From Trametes villosa (lineage: Eukaryota > Basidiomycota > Agaricomycetes > Polyporales > Polyporaceae): 64,000 nt of DNA. Positions 53,527-64,000 of the stretch are shown piece after piece. Below the pieces are notes generated by a model, which was given only the letters and a program-made list of their open reading frames with translations, was not told where the DNA came from and searched no databases. The stretch spans positions 124,001 to 188,000 of the forward strand of contig PUDQ02000024.1 of the NCBI GenBank assembly GCA_002964805.2, written 5' to 3'. How positions within the stretch are numbered: position 1 is the stretch's first letter; every line of letters begins with the position of its first letter. A program made the position numbers and the translations under genes.

Positions 53527-55400
53527 ATGTCGTCCTCGAGCACTGCGGCCATCGCGCAAGAACTCATCGACGTTGCGTCTGTGTACGCTGTCATTTCGGT
53601 GCCGTTCATAGTGAAGTGCAGCTGACCTATATCTCCACGCAGGAAAACGGCACAGATCACCTGCTATACCGCAGTTACCGGTATGTACCGTCTTATGCAC
53701 GCTCACGGTGCACCTCGAACAGGAAACATATGTGCTCTATTGCGATAGCGCTGCTCGCGTACGACGTGATCCTCACTTCGGGCCAAGAATACCGATACGT
53801 ATGGCGATCTTCCAAGAGCTGGGCTTCGCGCGTACTCTACGCATTGAACCGATACATGATCCTGCTGGATAATATCCTGAACCTTGGGACGTTTGCCCTG
53901 ATGTCGGACACTGTAAGCGTGCTTTGCCCTCTCCTAGCCATACTAGACTACTGAAGCGCTCGCTCAGAGGTAGATATTCGCATCCGTTGTTGGTTCCTTC
54001 CCACATGCCCTCTGATACCACCCCCGCATGAAGCTGTACCACACTCGGTTGGGTCACCGAAACTGTGTTGTACCTGAGTTTGCTTGGACCTGCAAGTGAG
54101 TAGGACACTCGGAACCACCAAACTTGCTACTAATGGCCCATGCCAGTGTTTACCACACTGCGAACCTACGCACTCTCAAGGAAAAACAGGGTGTTGGGTG
54201 GGGTTGCCCTCGTGCTGAGTCTGGCGCCCTTCGCCATCAACTTGGTGAGCCTCTTATCCTATCATTCGCTCCATTTCGGCTGAGCGATATGGCTGTAGAC
54301 TAACTATCACTGGACTCGACCTATCAACCTGCCCGCGCCGTATGGCTGTGGAGAATTGGACTTGGTCAGCGCGGGCCTGAACACAGGGTAAGCTCTCCCT
54401 ACTATAGGACAATGTCTGAATAGTGCTGACCCGCCACGGAGCAGATGTGAGTGCTAGAGAGCCTGTAGCGAGCAAGAGCCTAGGGTTGCCGACCTGTCCA
54501 AACAGTGTCTGTCGCCTCTCGGAGCTGTCTCATCCTCGCAGAGTCGCTGGCCGTCGCTGTCACTTGGTACCAGGCACACGCAGCGAACGTATTCAAGAAC
54601 AGGACGACACGGCGGCCTTCCCTCGAGCAGATCATGTGGCAAAACGGTGAGTTCGATATAGCTCTCCTGTACCTCCAGCCTGGATGCTGATCTGCACAAA
54701 CCCGTCTATTCCACAGGAACTGTTTACTTCTGGTCTGTGATACTCCCTCTCAACGTTGTGCTTCCCGTGTTGACCGGTTCGTGTGCAGCGCGCTGGTTTC
54801 GATGAATGTCGTGGACATGGTACTAGTCATACTCTTGGTATGTTCCCGGCTTACTACACTCTTGATCAGATTGGCCAATTACGCGTCCGTGTGATAGATC
54901 ACTATTCAACCGGGTAATACTTCGGCCTATATCGTCATATTTATCGACCCGTAGGCACTTCTTTCTGGCCTATGCAGCTCACACTGACTGCTACTGCGAC
55001 CACCACCCTCGTACACAGCATCTCTTCCATCCTGAACAGTCGCTTCCTCCTCGCCCTGAACGAGACTAACGTCCGGCTCACCAACGCGTCTATCTCCTCC
55101 CTCGATATCGACCTCAACAGCGGCGCCGAGCCTCGGGACGGATCGCCCGAGCTCCCGGCGTTCCTTGCCGCCGTGGGGGGCCCGATCCACTCTTTCCCGG
55201 ACCTCGACGACGAGGACTGGGGGTCGGTCGAGTTCGCGGCGCCATCGCAGGACGGCGAGTCCGAGGCAGGAACGGGGGAAGCGGGGACACAGACAGGGAC
55301 GGAGGGAGGAGCAGAGGCGGCGGAGGCAGAGCTGGTGCGCAGAGTCACCGGGAGCGGCACCGCGCTCGGAGAGGCCGCCTTCGGGGAGGAGGCGGCCTGA
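53527..55400 (+). CDS. DUF6533-type multi-pass membrane protein
   Basis: A basidiomycete-expanded seven-helix-like membrane protein family of unknown function. Exon 1 is MSSSSTAAIAQELIDVAS. Splicing then gives KHMCSIAIALLAYDVILTSG and the family signature EYRYVWRSSKSWASRVLYAL with NRYMIL. Further helices are TTLGWVTETVLYLSLLGPA, VLGGVALVLSLAPFAINL, LILAESLAVAVTWYQ, GTVYFWSVILPLNVVLPV and VVDMVLVILL. A soluble acidic tail after SISSILNSRFLLALNE ends at TGA 55398-55400. About ten exons. The join between the exon ending ALMSDT (53912) and the next one starting CTTLGWV is not resolved: GT-AG options there leave a stop or a frame mismatch. The gene could therefore be slightly damaged or use an unusual splice. 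Confidence 0.75.
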
Positions 55401-56022
55401 TGCGCCCGTTCTTCTTGCCCCAGCCCGTTTCTCTCAACTCGGAGTCTTGCTTCAGATATGTTTTCTTGACGCCCTGGCTCAGCCTTTCCCCAGGCTCGAG
55501 CCCGATCCTACCGCATATAACCTATCTATATACTCGTATCATAGATACTTTATCAGGAACCTCTGTATAGAACGACGGTACATACATTCGTGACTACTAC
55601 GGACACCCCAGCTTTGACTAGTCTGACTCAGTGCAATCCTACGAACCCAACTGGAAGTTGATATCATAGCGTTGCAGAACCGCGCCGATTAGATAGACGC
55701 CCAGCAGTATAGCCGAGTCGGAGCGGGGAAAGTGATGATCGCGTCCTTCTCGGGGTCGGACGTCTGCCCCGCATCCTCCTCTGCTCGGCCTCGACGTCCG
55801 ACCAGGCCTGCCCAACATCCGACTGGCCTCCACACCCCGCCGGCTGCTCTGAGAGTCGCCTATTGTTGGCACGGGGATAGAAGCTTGAGCGCGGGGCGGG
55901 TATATAAGAGTGTGAACGCGACGGGAGCGTTCGCCATTCACCAGCGCGACTGCAGTCCCACAGCTATATAACGCCGGCTTCCTACTTCATACTGCTACTA
56001 GACATACTCCCAGCCTGACAGG
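55401..56022. other. Intergenic region between DUF6533 and methyltransferase genes
   Basis: About 0.62 kb: AT-richer 3' flank of the DUF6533 gene, then the methyltransferase promoter with its TATA box. No gene seen. Confidence 0.55.
55901..55908 (+). promoter_or_regulatory. TATA box of the methyltransferase gene
   Basis: TATATAAG lies about 115 bp upstream of the ATG at 56023. Confidence 0.55.
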
Positions 56023-57377
56023 ATGGCAACGTTTGGCAAGACGACTTTCAATGCGGCGAAGTACGCGAGCAGTGAGTCTTCGCCTGCCCGTGCGGGTGAC
56101 TGCGATTGACGGACGGGGGTGCGCAGGCCGCCCGACATACCCCAGGGTGCTGTACAACTTCGTGTTCCAATTCCACGAACAGGCCAAGGGCGCTCGATGG
56201 GGAACGGCTGTAGACGTCGGCTGCGGTACCGGTACGTCTGGTGTCTGGCGCGTCTGCCACTGTCCACGACTCATTGCCTATACCACTCCACCACTATCCT
56301 GCTCCTCGAACACGGTGCAATATAGGCCAGGCCACGGTTGAGCTCACGCCGTTCCAACGCATCGTCGGCGTAGACCCGAGCGCGCGCATGATCGAGCAGG
56401 CGCGCGAGAGCGTTAAGACGCGTCTCGCGGGAATCGACCTGTCCGACCGGATCGAGTTCGTGCAGTCCGCCGCAGAGGACCTCTCTGCGCTGCAGGACGA
56501 GAGCGTCGATCTCATTGTAGCAGGTATGTCTGCATCTTCTCTATATAATCCCTTAGCGCCTCCCGTAGGGTGATGGACGCGTGCGCGGGGTTGACGCTGG
56601 GTGGGGTGCTCACGCTAGCATACAGCGCAGGCATGCCATTGGTTTAAGTGGGACAAGTTCTGGCCGGAAGCAGCGCGGGTCCTGCGTTCAAACGGAACAT
56701 TCGCAGCATGGGTACGTCACTCCGAAACTGCCAAGTTCCGTATATCTGCGCACACCAAGCTGCGCGTCCGCGCCACCGAAACACATACCTACAAGACGCT
56801 AACACCTGGCTGCAATAGGGCTACTCGGAGTTCCGGCTGTCGCGCTTCCCGTCCGCGACGCCCATCATCAACGACTATTCGCAGGGGAGCGACCCCGCGA
56901 ACTCGCTCGGGACGTACTGGGAGCGCCCGGGGCGGACGATCCTGGATGAGCACCTCGTCGCCGTCCCGGACCCGCGCGAGCTCTTGCCCGGCAAGTTCAG
57001 CGACTTCCAGCGCGTCTTCTTCACCGGTGCGTCCCCCGCTCCCTATGTTCAGGTGCGAAGTTGGCGCTGCGATGCTGACGTGCGCGAATGCACCAGGCGA
57101 GCACTACCCCGAGCTCCCGGACGCGCGCCCGGTGATCCTGCGCAAGCACCTGACGTGGGCGGAGCTGCTGGGCTACTTCCGCACGTGGAGCCCGCTGCAC
57201 ACGTTCCACGAGAAGCACCCGGAGGACCTCGCGCGCCCCGAGGGCGACATCGCGGTGCGGTTCTGGCGGAAGCTGAAGGAGGAGGTCGCGCGCGCGGAGG
57301 GCAAGGAGGTGCCGAAGGACGAGGACGGGATCGATATCGAGTGGCCGTTGGCGGTCATCCTCGCGCGGAAGGCGTAG
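56023..57377 (+). CDS. Class I SAM-dependent methyltransferase
   Basis: A small-molecule methyltransferase of the Crg1/Tmt1 (trans-aconitate or cantharidin-type) group. The product starts MATFGKTTFNAAKYASRPTY. The SAM site motif I VDVGCGTGQAT is assembled across an intron. Motif II is RIVGVDPSARMIEQAR, then FVQSAAEDLSALQDESVDLI (acidic motif and post-motif), and the AQACHWFKWDKFWPEAARVL block typical of this group. The C-terminal part (YWERPGRTILDEHL, WAELLGYFRTWSPLHTF) ends LAVILARKA and TAG 57375-57377. Five or six exons, frame consistent. No signal peptide; probably cytosolic. The acceptor substrate is unknown. No biosynthetic cluster surrounds it. Confidence 0.88.
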
Positions 57378-57694
57378 AAGCTTTAGAGCTTTGGTCTCGA
57401 CCGTGTTGTACTAGTAGCTGCGATATGTGCTTGCATTTACTTCACGCTTCCTCGGACTTCTATCGGCCAGAAGCTCTTGCTGCCGCCCGCCTCCTGCGTC
57501 TCGTACGATCTCTCACAATGACACAGCAGCGAGTCGCGATCGCGACCCACGATGTTCGCGACGCCGATTGGCCAGAGTCCAGGGCGGGGCTGGAGCCAAG
57601 GCGTGCATGAACGAAGCCACTCTCCGCGCGAGTTCTTCCCAGCGTACCTTGATCGCCGTTCCGTCGCGCTGCGTCTCCGTCGGCACACGCGCGA

Positions 57695-57910
57695 CGCGTA
57701 CCAGGACCCCTGACAATGGTAGGGGAACCTACATCCGGCGAAACGGCCAATTTGGCTGGTTTTGTCCGGAAACAAAATTTTCCCACGCTTTCTGACCTCG
57801 TTTTCGTGCGTTTCAGCCAATTTGGAGCAAGTCGACTTTCAGAATTTGGAGAAAATGTCCGGAAACCGTGATTCGGGTTCCCCTACCATTGTCAGGGGTC
57901 CTCGCGTACC
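57695..57910. repeat. 8-bp target-site duplication flanking the MITE
   Basis: CGCGTACC occurs directly before (57695-57702) and directly after (57903-57910) the element, exactly abutting its ends. Confidence 0.85.
57703..57902. mobile_element. hAT-type MITE, 200 bp, perfect 27-bp TIRs
   Basis: The left end 57703-57729 (begins AGGACCCCTGACAATGG) is an exact reverse complement of the right end 57876-57902 (ends CCATTGTCAGGGGTCCT). The element is 200 bp, AT-richer than the surroundings, without coding capacity. It is bounded by the 8-bp direct repeat CGCGTACC. The combination of an 8-bp target duplication and long TIRs points to mobilisation by a hAT-superfamily transposase. Perfect TIRs and TSD indicate recent insertion. 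Confidence 0.88.
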
Positions 57911-58645
57911 TTCACCGGCAAATCGAGACCCCGTCCATATTCGCCCACGCTTATTCGCCGGCGACGCGCAGAGCGGCGAGCGCGCTCGACCACGATCGGC
58001 GGGCCGCGGGCAAACCCTTCAGCAACCCTTTGGGGTGCGGTGGCTGTGCCCAGCACTCAGCATTCAATGAACGGCAGATGCTGTCGCGTTGTCGAGGACG
58101 CTGTAATGGTCGAGGAGCGTTCGGACGAGTTGCGATCTGTGCGGCTGGGTGTGGAGACGAGAATCACAGGCAAAAAACGGCTGCGCGCGGGGCAGAGAAG
58201 GCTAAGCGTGGGTGCGGGGTCGCAGCTGGTCATGCGGACTCCGGATCGGCGTAATCCGAAAGGGGAGGCTTATTAGTATAGAGCGTCCCCAACGGGTTTG
58301 GCGGCAGCATGCGGTCGTGCGACAGCGCTGCAAATTTCCAGACGCCAGGTGGCGTACTGGGTCCGCGCAGCGAGAGTGGGAGACGTTGACAGGACTGTGC
58401 AGGCGGAGAGAAGACGGAGGAAGGGGGCGAAAGGGGGCAAAGTCGCGTCTACGGGCGCAGGAGGTCATGGGAGGGCTTGGGGGGGAGGGCAGTGGCGCAG
58501 CAGCGATCGGGGCGAGCGCCGCGGGGTGGAGGGCCGTCCGAAAGCGGGCAAGGACAGGCCGAGAAAGGCAGGCAGGATATGTCGCAGCGTCAGCTGTCGT
58601 CCGTTTTTCTCGAACGCAAATCCCACCATGCTCCCCGCCCCGCCT

Positions 58646-58650
58646 TATAA
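58646..58650 (+). promoter_or_regulatory. TATA box of the four-helix membrane protein gene
   Basis: CTTATAATC lies about 100 bp upstream of the ATG at 58747. Confidence 0.45.
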
Positions 58651-58746
58651 TCCGCGCGCACCCTGCGCGGGCCCCGGACGCGTCCTTTGCTCCGAATCCG
58701 CCCCGTCACCCTTGCTGCCGCCTACGCCCCCTGCCGCCGCCCCGCC

Positions 58747-59512
58747 ATGATCGCAGCAAACGCCCCCTACAAGGCTGCGCGCCTCGCCGCGCTCTTCCTC
58801 ACCTTCGCGTTCGGCGTGATCGGGTTCGCGACGGGCATTAACGCCCTCGTGAAGTCTAACGACCAAAAGGACCAAGTCAAGAAGGCAGCGCCGCTGGGCG
58901 CGACCGTCAACATCGACACCGGGGACGTCTTCAAGGTCGGCTGCGTCGTGACCGCCGTCTGCGCGGCGCTCGCGGTCGTCTCCCTCCTGTCCTTCCTCTC
59001 CCTCCTCTTCACCCGCTCGGCGAAGAGCGGCATCTCACTATCGACGCGCCTACTCCGCCCAGAGGCGTTCCTCCTCTCCTTCCTCACCGTCTGGCTCTTT
59101 GCCTCGCTCGTCGCAATGTCGGACTTCGTCGCGAATCGCGAGGCAAAGGTGACCGCGTTTATCGGCACCTTCGAGCTGCAGCCCGACACCATCAAGACCG
59201 TCGAGCAGCAGCTCGGTGTGACCTCTGTATACCGGAACATCGACTACTGTGAGTCCCGGTGGTGCTTATTCGGCTCTCTCCTATGACGCAGTGCTCACCT
59301 GGCATCGGATGCTACTAGTGAGGCTTGCCGTCATTCTGCCATGGATCACGTTCCTCTTCGCCGCGATCTCGAGCGCGTTGTCCTTTGCCGCCGCCCGCCG
59401 CGCACGTCACGTCTCGGCCGCTACAACCCCGGCTCCGGTCGCTGCGAGCCGGGCGGAACCTGCACCCAGCATGAAGGAGAAGGAGGCGAACATCGAGCAG
59501 GTTGACGTATAA
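58747..59512 (+). CDS. Four-helix membrane protein of unknown function
   Basis: A two-exon gene of about 235 codons. It starts MIAANAPYKAARLAALFLTF. Predicted membrane helices are about LAALFLTFAFGVIGFATGI, VFKVGCVVTAVCAALAVV extending into SLLSFLSLLF, AFLLSFLTVWLFASLVAM, and (after the intron) LAVILPWITFLFAAISSAL. A loop between helices 3 and 4 (NREAKVTAFIGTFELQPDTI) probably faces outside, and a Lys/Glu/Ala-rich tail (MKEKEANIEQVDV) ends at TAA 59510-59512. The topology (four helices with a long extracytoplasmic loop before helix 4) resembles MARVEL/SUR7-like eisosome or tetraspan proteins. I see no diagnostic motif, so this is only a structural analogy. Confidence 0.8.
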
Positions 59513-60691
59513 GGTCTGCCCATTAACAGGTAAGCTTTCTGCATGGAAGTTGTGGCTACGAGATGTCACTGACTGGAAAACGTGCAGATGATTGAGGTCG
59601 ACATACCCTTGTGAAGAGACCCTGAACGGCTCTTCCCTCTTCATTAGCACCGCGCTAATCACCATACCACGATCTATCGACGACGATAATGTCAGTACGA
59701 TTGGCATGTATTAACGCCCCTGTTACAACCGAGAGATGTCGTTTGTATCCATACGAGTGGTGGAGAGCACAATCTAGCTTAATTCCTCTCAGCGTCTCAT
59801 ACTGCGTGATGTTCAACGCCAGGTTTGCTCTCGCCCAGCGAAATCTCGTGGAATCAGGATAGTCCGAGAATTCCAAGTAGCAGTCGCAAGGCTACGTGCA
59901 ATTGTCGAGTTTATGACACTCCGTAGAACTTGAAGTTGAAGGTGGTCGTTGTGTACAAGTATGCTGTCACCGGGCAAGCGCTCGCATGACGCCCTCGCAA
60001 TTTGGGCGTCTAAGCTGATGCACCTTGTTCACGAACCACCAGCTGGTCTGCACACTTGCCTCTTAGTGCCCGCGCCGAGATCTGACTGTGAATGTGCTTG
60101 AATTACCTCAAGACTATTATTGTAGCGTATTAACGACATTGCCTATTGTACTGAGAATTACTGACGACAGGTCCATGCCAAGCATACTGTCCTAACACGC
60201 TTTATGGTAAGTGGGAGAGATACAGCGTCCAGCGCATAGACCTTACTGACGCATAGACCACTCAGTGATGTGCAGTCGGGTCACTGCGTCTGCAGCTTGC
60301 CTCTGAGTATTGGGTCAATCGCCACATCCAAGTGCTAACCACCAGCAGGAACATTGGGCCACACTACCGGGCGCACGCTGTGGTCGGACCAAGCGGCCGG
60401 GGTAGCCACCTGTGCGCTGAGCCTGATTCGCCTCGCTTTGGCCTTCAAGTGTCAATGCTGTGCGCTCGCCGCATTGGACGGGCCACTCGGGACGTCCAAG
60501 CGTATGGATGCGGAGCGCATATAAGTGGCCCGCTTCGCTTTTGTGGAACGGTATCCTTTTGTCGGAAGTCGGCGCTAGGATACCTCCCTCGCAACATCTC
60601 TTCCAGCACCAAGCGAGGTACGTCAGTGGGCCATGTTCGATTGTCGAGCAAATGCTGATCATAATTTTGGCGCGTCTGATAGCCAGCGACA
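59513..60691. other. Intergenic region with the promoter of F-box gene 1
   Basis: About 1.2 kb. The first half shows nothing. From about 60020 onward the sequence is closely similar to 62630-63130 upstream of the second F-box gene, so it belongs to the duplicated unit, including TATA at 60519. Confidence 0.6.
60519..60525 (+). promoter_or_regulatory. TATA box of F-box gene 1
   Basis: ATATAAG in the conserved context GGGACGTCCAAGCGTATGGA (about 60490). The same context precedes the TATA of copy 2 at 62958. Confidence 0.55.
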
Positions 60692-62372
60692 ATGAACCGT
60701 GTATCACACTCTGCTGTGCACCGCTGCCTACTTGTCAGCGAAATCTTCCAGAACATAACCGATTCGCTCCGCCGATCGCACCACAAGGGCTCGCTGGCGT
60801 CGCTCGCTCAGACATGTAAGACGTTGCATGAAGCGACGATACCTGCTCTCTGGGGATATCAGAAGAGTCTGGTCCCGTTGTTGCGACTATTTCCTGCCGA
60901 CACGTGGGTTGAGGTTCCGCGCACGGGTGAAGGAAATGTCCTGGTACGTCTAGCGTTATCTCTTACGTGCGCAACATTTATTGATCTGCTGCATACAGCA
61001 AATCATGAAGCCCGACAAACTCGACTGGACCCGGTTCCACCACTACGCCCAACACGTCCGGGACCTCTTCTGGGACGACAGGCAGGACGTCTCGCCGCTC
61101 GCGCTCGAGGCGCTCTCCGTCTACCGCCCCGCCGGCGGGCAGCCGCTCCTCCCGCGCCTGCGCGAGCTCGCCTGGCACGAGCCGCGCCGGCCCTGTTTCT
61201 CCTTCGTCCACCACCTCCTCGCGCCCTCTCTCCGGCGGCTGGAGCTCACGCCCTCGGACTTCGCGGTGCCCGACACGCTCGCGCTGCTCGAGCACGCGGG
61301 CAGGATGTGCCCGCACCTCGAGGAGCTCGTGATCTACACCGAGGACGTGAACCCGGACGCGCCGGAGTTCACGGGCGTGCTCGGCGACGCGTTCGCGCGG
61401 TTCATCCGCGGCCTGCCGGAGCTGACGGAGTTTACTAGCGGCGCGTACGTGTCGGCGGCGTGCGTAGAGGAGCTCGCGAAGCTCCCGCGGCTGACGCTGC
61501 TGGAGATGCGCATCCTGCCGGAGGAGATGGACAAGGTCGCCGCGTCCGCGGTGTGCCGCTCGCCCGATGAACGGCCGTTTGAGTCACTCGAGACGCTGTC
61601 GCTTATGCTAGAGGAGCTGACCCCGAGCTCGAAGACCTTCCTGGGCGCCGTGCAGAGCTCCGGGGTGTGCGAGCTGTTCATCCAGTCCCACCTCTTGGCG
61701 GAGACGCACATGGTCAAGCAGCACTTCGACGCAGCCGCGCGCGCCCCGTACGGCCGCTCCCTCATTTCCGTGCAGCTCGAGCTCGAGCACCCCAGGTTCG
61801 ACGGCACCCCCCACCCGTTCCTGGACGCCGGCGAGGCGCTCCAGCCGCTCTTCGCTTGCCCCGACCTCTACACCGTCGTCGTCAAGAGCTGGGCGCTCTA
61901 CGCGCGGCCCGAGGCGCTCAAGGACATGGCGAACGCCTGGCGCGGCATCCAGCTCCTCTCGCTCATCAGCTACGCGCCGCCCCCGAGGGGTGTTCCCTCT
62001 ATCACGCTCGCCGCTCTCGCCCCGCTTGCGCAGCAGTGCCGCACCCTGCACACGCTCGAGCTACACCTGAACGCCGAGGCGGTCCCATCTGAGGAGGACA
62101 CTGCGCGACTGCTGCCGCAGCCGAGCGAGTGCCGGCTGCACTCGCTCGCGGTGCTCGATGCGCCGATTGGGAGCGGAGAGGGCGTGGCGGGGTTCTTGCA
62201 GAAGCTGTTCCCGCGGCTGCACAAGGTCGAGCACAAGGGGTGGGTCGTGTTTCGTGCGGATGAGCGGAAGGCGTTTGACGAGAGGTGGAAGGTCGTGAGT
62301 GGGTTGGTCTCCGGAAAGGGGGCGCGCAAGCCGGTGTCGGTCTCGTCCGCGGACTCAGATGCTTCTCAGTAG
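60692..62372 (+). CDS. F-box-like protein (tandem copy 1)
   Basis: A lineage-specific F-box protein of the kind greatly expanded in Agaricomycetes, expected to recruit targets to SCF ubiquitin ligases. Exon 1 starts MNRVSHSAVHRCLLVSEIFQ; the F-box-like helices run through LASLAQTCKTLHEATIPALW. A short intron (GTACGT...CATACAG) joins EGNVLV to QIMKPDKLDW. The long second exon has leucine-rich, LRR-like strands (LRELAWHE, LRRLELTPSDF, HLEELVIYTEDV, LTLLEMRILPEEM, LHTLELHL) and ends DASQ plus TAG 62370-62372. About 540 residues. Its downstream tandem copy is at 63133. No frame damage. Confidence 0.85.
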
Positions 62373-63132
62373 TATGTCATGCCTATGTCGCTGCCCTCAT
62401 CTCGTCTCTCTTCGGCCACAAGAACCTGTACAAGTGCAAGTACATATGCCACCACACCTCTCATGCAACCGGATTATGTATACATATGTATATACGCCTA
62501 TGCGCCAGCTCTTCATACTTATTTATCGCGTTAATCTCAACATAAATCCTTTCACGATCGTGATGTTTATGCGCGGTTGGAGGGAAAACGGAGTCGTCGC
62601 GTAGCAGCTGCCATATGGGCGTCTACGTACCACCTTCTCCACGAACCACCATCTACTACTATTGCGCATGCCTTTCTTGAATCACCCTACAGAGATCGTG
62701 CCGGGATAATTTTGTAGCTCCTCGTGTGCTGCTTAGTGTCGAACATTGGGTAAATCGCCACATCCAAGCGCTAACCAAGTGGCAGGAGGTAACATTGCGC
62801 CACACCACTTGTTGCACGCTGTAGTCGGACAAAGCGGTCGAGTAGCCACTAGTGATCTGAACAGTGTCTTCGGGTGCTTTTCCCGGCGGTGTCAACGCTG
62901 CGCGCAAGCCACATTGAACGCGCCACCGGGGACGTCCAAGCGCATGTATGGGGAGTGTATATAGGTACCCGTTTCTCTTTTGTGGAAGAGTGTCTTTTTG
63001 TCTGCCTTTGCACTAGCATCTCTCTCCCCGTAACTCCTCCTCAAACACCCAGCACAGGTGGGTTATTTCACTACGTCCTACTGTTCAATGGGTGCTGATC
63101 CTAACCGTGGCGTGTCCGATAGGACAACAGTC
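62373..63132. other. Intergenic region between duplicated F-box genes
   Basis: About 0.76 kb: 3' flank of copy 1, then from about 62630 the duplicated promoter of copy 2 with TATA at 62958. No other gene. Confidence 0.6.
62958..62965 (+). promoter_or_regulatory. TATA box of F-box gene 2
   Basis: TATATAGG in the same promoter block as copy 1, about 170 bp before the ATG at 63133 in both copies. Confidence 0.5.
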
Positions 63133-64000
63133 ATGAACCGCATGCCACACTCTGCCGTGTACCGCTGCTTACTTGTCGGCGAGCTCTTCCAGATCGTAAC
63201 CGACTTGCTCAACCGATCGCATAGCAAAGGCTCTCTCGCTTCGCTCGCTCAGGTTTGCAAGACGTTTAACGAAGCGACCATACCCACTCTCTGGAAGTTC
63301 CAAACTAGCTTGGTCCCGCTGTTGCGACTGTTCCCGGCCGATACGTGGATGGAGGTTCCGCACACGAGGAGAGGAAAAGTCCTGGTGCGTCCGTGACATT
63401 TAGCCACGTCCGCCACACGCCGTCTAATTAACTCCATTCTAGCAAATCATGAAGCCCGACAAGCTCGAGTGGACACGCTTCCGCCACTACGCCCAACACG
63501 TCCGGCATCTTTTCTGGAATGACCGAGAGGACGTTTCGCCCCTTGCGCTCGAGGCGCTCTCCCTCTACCGTCCCGCCGGGCAGCCGCTCCTCCCGCGCCT
63601 CCGCTTCCTCGACTGGCACGACCTGCGCCAGCCGTACTTCTCCTATATCCACCTATTCATCACGCCCTCGCTGCGGCGGCTCGAGTTCACGCCGCCCGAC
63701 TTCGCGCCACCGGACACGATAGCGCTCCTCGAGCATGCGGGCTCGACGTGTCCGCACCTCGAGGAGCTCTCGATCTACAGCGACGACGTCGACCCTGATG
63801 CGCCCGAGTTCACGGGCCTGCTTAGCGACGCACTCGTGCGGCTCATCCGCGGGCTACCGGAGCTGACGGACTTCAAGAGCGGTGCGTACGTGTCGGTGGA
63901 CTGCGTGGAGGCGCTCGCGCAGGTCCCGCGGCTGGCGCTGCTCGAGATGCGCATCCTGCCCGAGGAGATGGCGAAGGTCGCGGCGTCGGCGGTGTGCTGC
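63133..64000 (+). CDS. F-box-like protein (tandem copy 2), 3' truncated by window
   Basis: Paralogue of the gene at 60692 with the same exon structure. Exon 1 starts MNRMPHSAVYRCLLVGELFQ, contains LASLAQVCKTFNEATIPTLW and FPADTWMEVPHT, and joins across an intron to QIMKPDKLEWTRFRHYAQHV. The leucine-rich region (LRRLEFTPPDF, HLEELSIYSDDV, LALLEMRILPEEM) is open up to the window end, where the sequence is still in frame. Divergence from copy 1 is scattered through the coding region without frameshifts, suggesting both copies are under selection. The C-terminus lies outside. Confidence 0.85.

Larger units (their letters stand above)
57378..58746. other. Intergenic region carrying a MITE
   Basis: About 1.4 kb between the methyltransferase and the membrane-protein gene. 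It includes the hAT-type MITE at 57703-57902. The rest holds no supported gene; the right end is the promoter of the next gene. Confidence 0.6.
60010..62440 (+). repeat. Tandem segmental duplication, unit 1 (about 2.44 kb)
   Basis: The unit from about 60010 recurs from about 62620, offset about 2.44 kb (the two start codons are 2,441 bp apart). Shared blocks include CACGAACCACCA, AATCGCCACATCCAAG (60316/62751), GGGACGTCCAAGCG with the TATA box, and the coding region. Copy 2 runs beyond the window. Confidence 0.8.

Overview
This is a GC-rich nuclear segment of a filamentous basidiomycete, most likely an Agaricomycete. A wood- or litter-decay fungus of polypore type fits, but the order is an inference. 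The evidence is short spliced introns (about 50-70 nt, GTRNGT...YAG) in nearly every gene, secreted hydrolases with fungal signal peptides and Kex2-type pro-segments, a DUF6533 membrane protein, F-box/LRR-like duplicates, and Spg1, BEACH, profilin and Mtr4 orthologues. No rRNA, tRNA, CRISPR or prokaryotic operon structure was seen.

Layout. 1-942: 3' part of an SPG1/TEM1-type GTPase (+), with an unusually long intron. 3198-5663 and 6560-9338: two tandem paralogous secreted GH18 chitinases with C-terminal CBM5/12 (+). 9520-13253: Mtr4-type RNA helicase of the nuclear exosome (-), tail-to-tail with chitinase 2. 16478-18840: secreted GH13 alpha-amylase with CBM20 (+). 19159-19381: inverted-repeat element. 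19442-21034: Ser/Pro-rich unknown protein (-). 21694-23903: FAD aromatic monooxygenase of phenol-hydroxylase type (-). 24954-28601: 2-oxoglutarate dehydrogenase E1 (-). 28979-29769: Kre9/Knh1-like GPI-type wall protein (-), divergent from a very large BEACH/WD40 protein at 30285-37927 (+). 38559-40483: histidine acid phosphatase/phytase (+). 40971-41557: profilin (+). 43704-44350: small unknown protein (+). 45128-51537: one 1,851-residue F-box-like low-complexity protein (-), which would be easy to mis-annotate as two genes. 53527-55400: DUF6533 membrane protein (+). 56023-57377: class I SAM-dependent methyltransferase (+). 57703-57902: a 200-bp hAT-type MITE. 58747-59512: four-helix membrane protein (+). 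60692-62372 and 63133-64000 (cut by the window end): tandemly duplicated F-box genes including their promoters (+).

The genes do not form one pathway. Four encode secreted polymer or phosphate-ester hydrolases (two chitinases, amylase, phytase), fitting a saprotrophic or wall-remodelling lifestyle. The rest are housekeeping genes (Spg1 septation, Mtr4 RNA decay, TCA-cycle E1, profilin, BEACH trafficking) interleaved with lineage-specific genes. Two recent tandem duplications (chitinases; F-box genes) and two non-autonomous-transposon-like elements are the main structural events. No wholly new multi-gene system is evident. The most original observations are the hAT-type MITE with its target-site duplication, the single 1,851-aa gene with a threefold ERVLLPARKV motif, the promoter-inclusive F-box duplication, the shared UGUAAAUA element in both chitinase 3' UTRs, the 16-nt micro-exon in the OGDH gene, and the actinobacterial-looking amylase.
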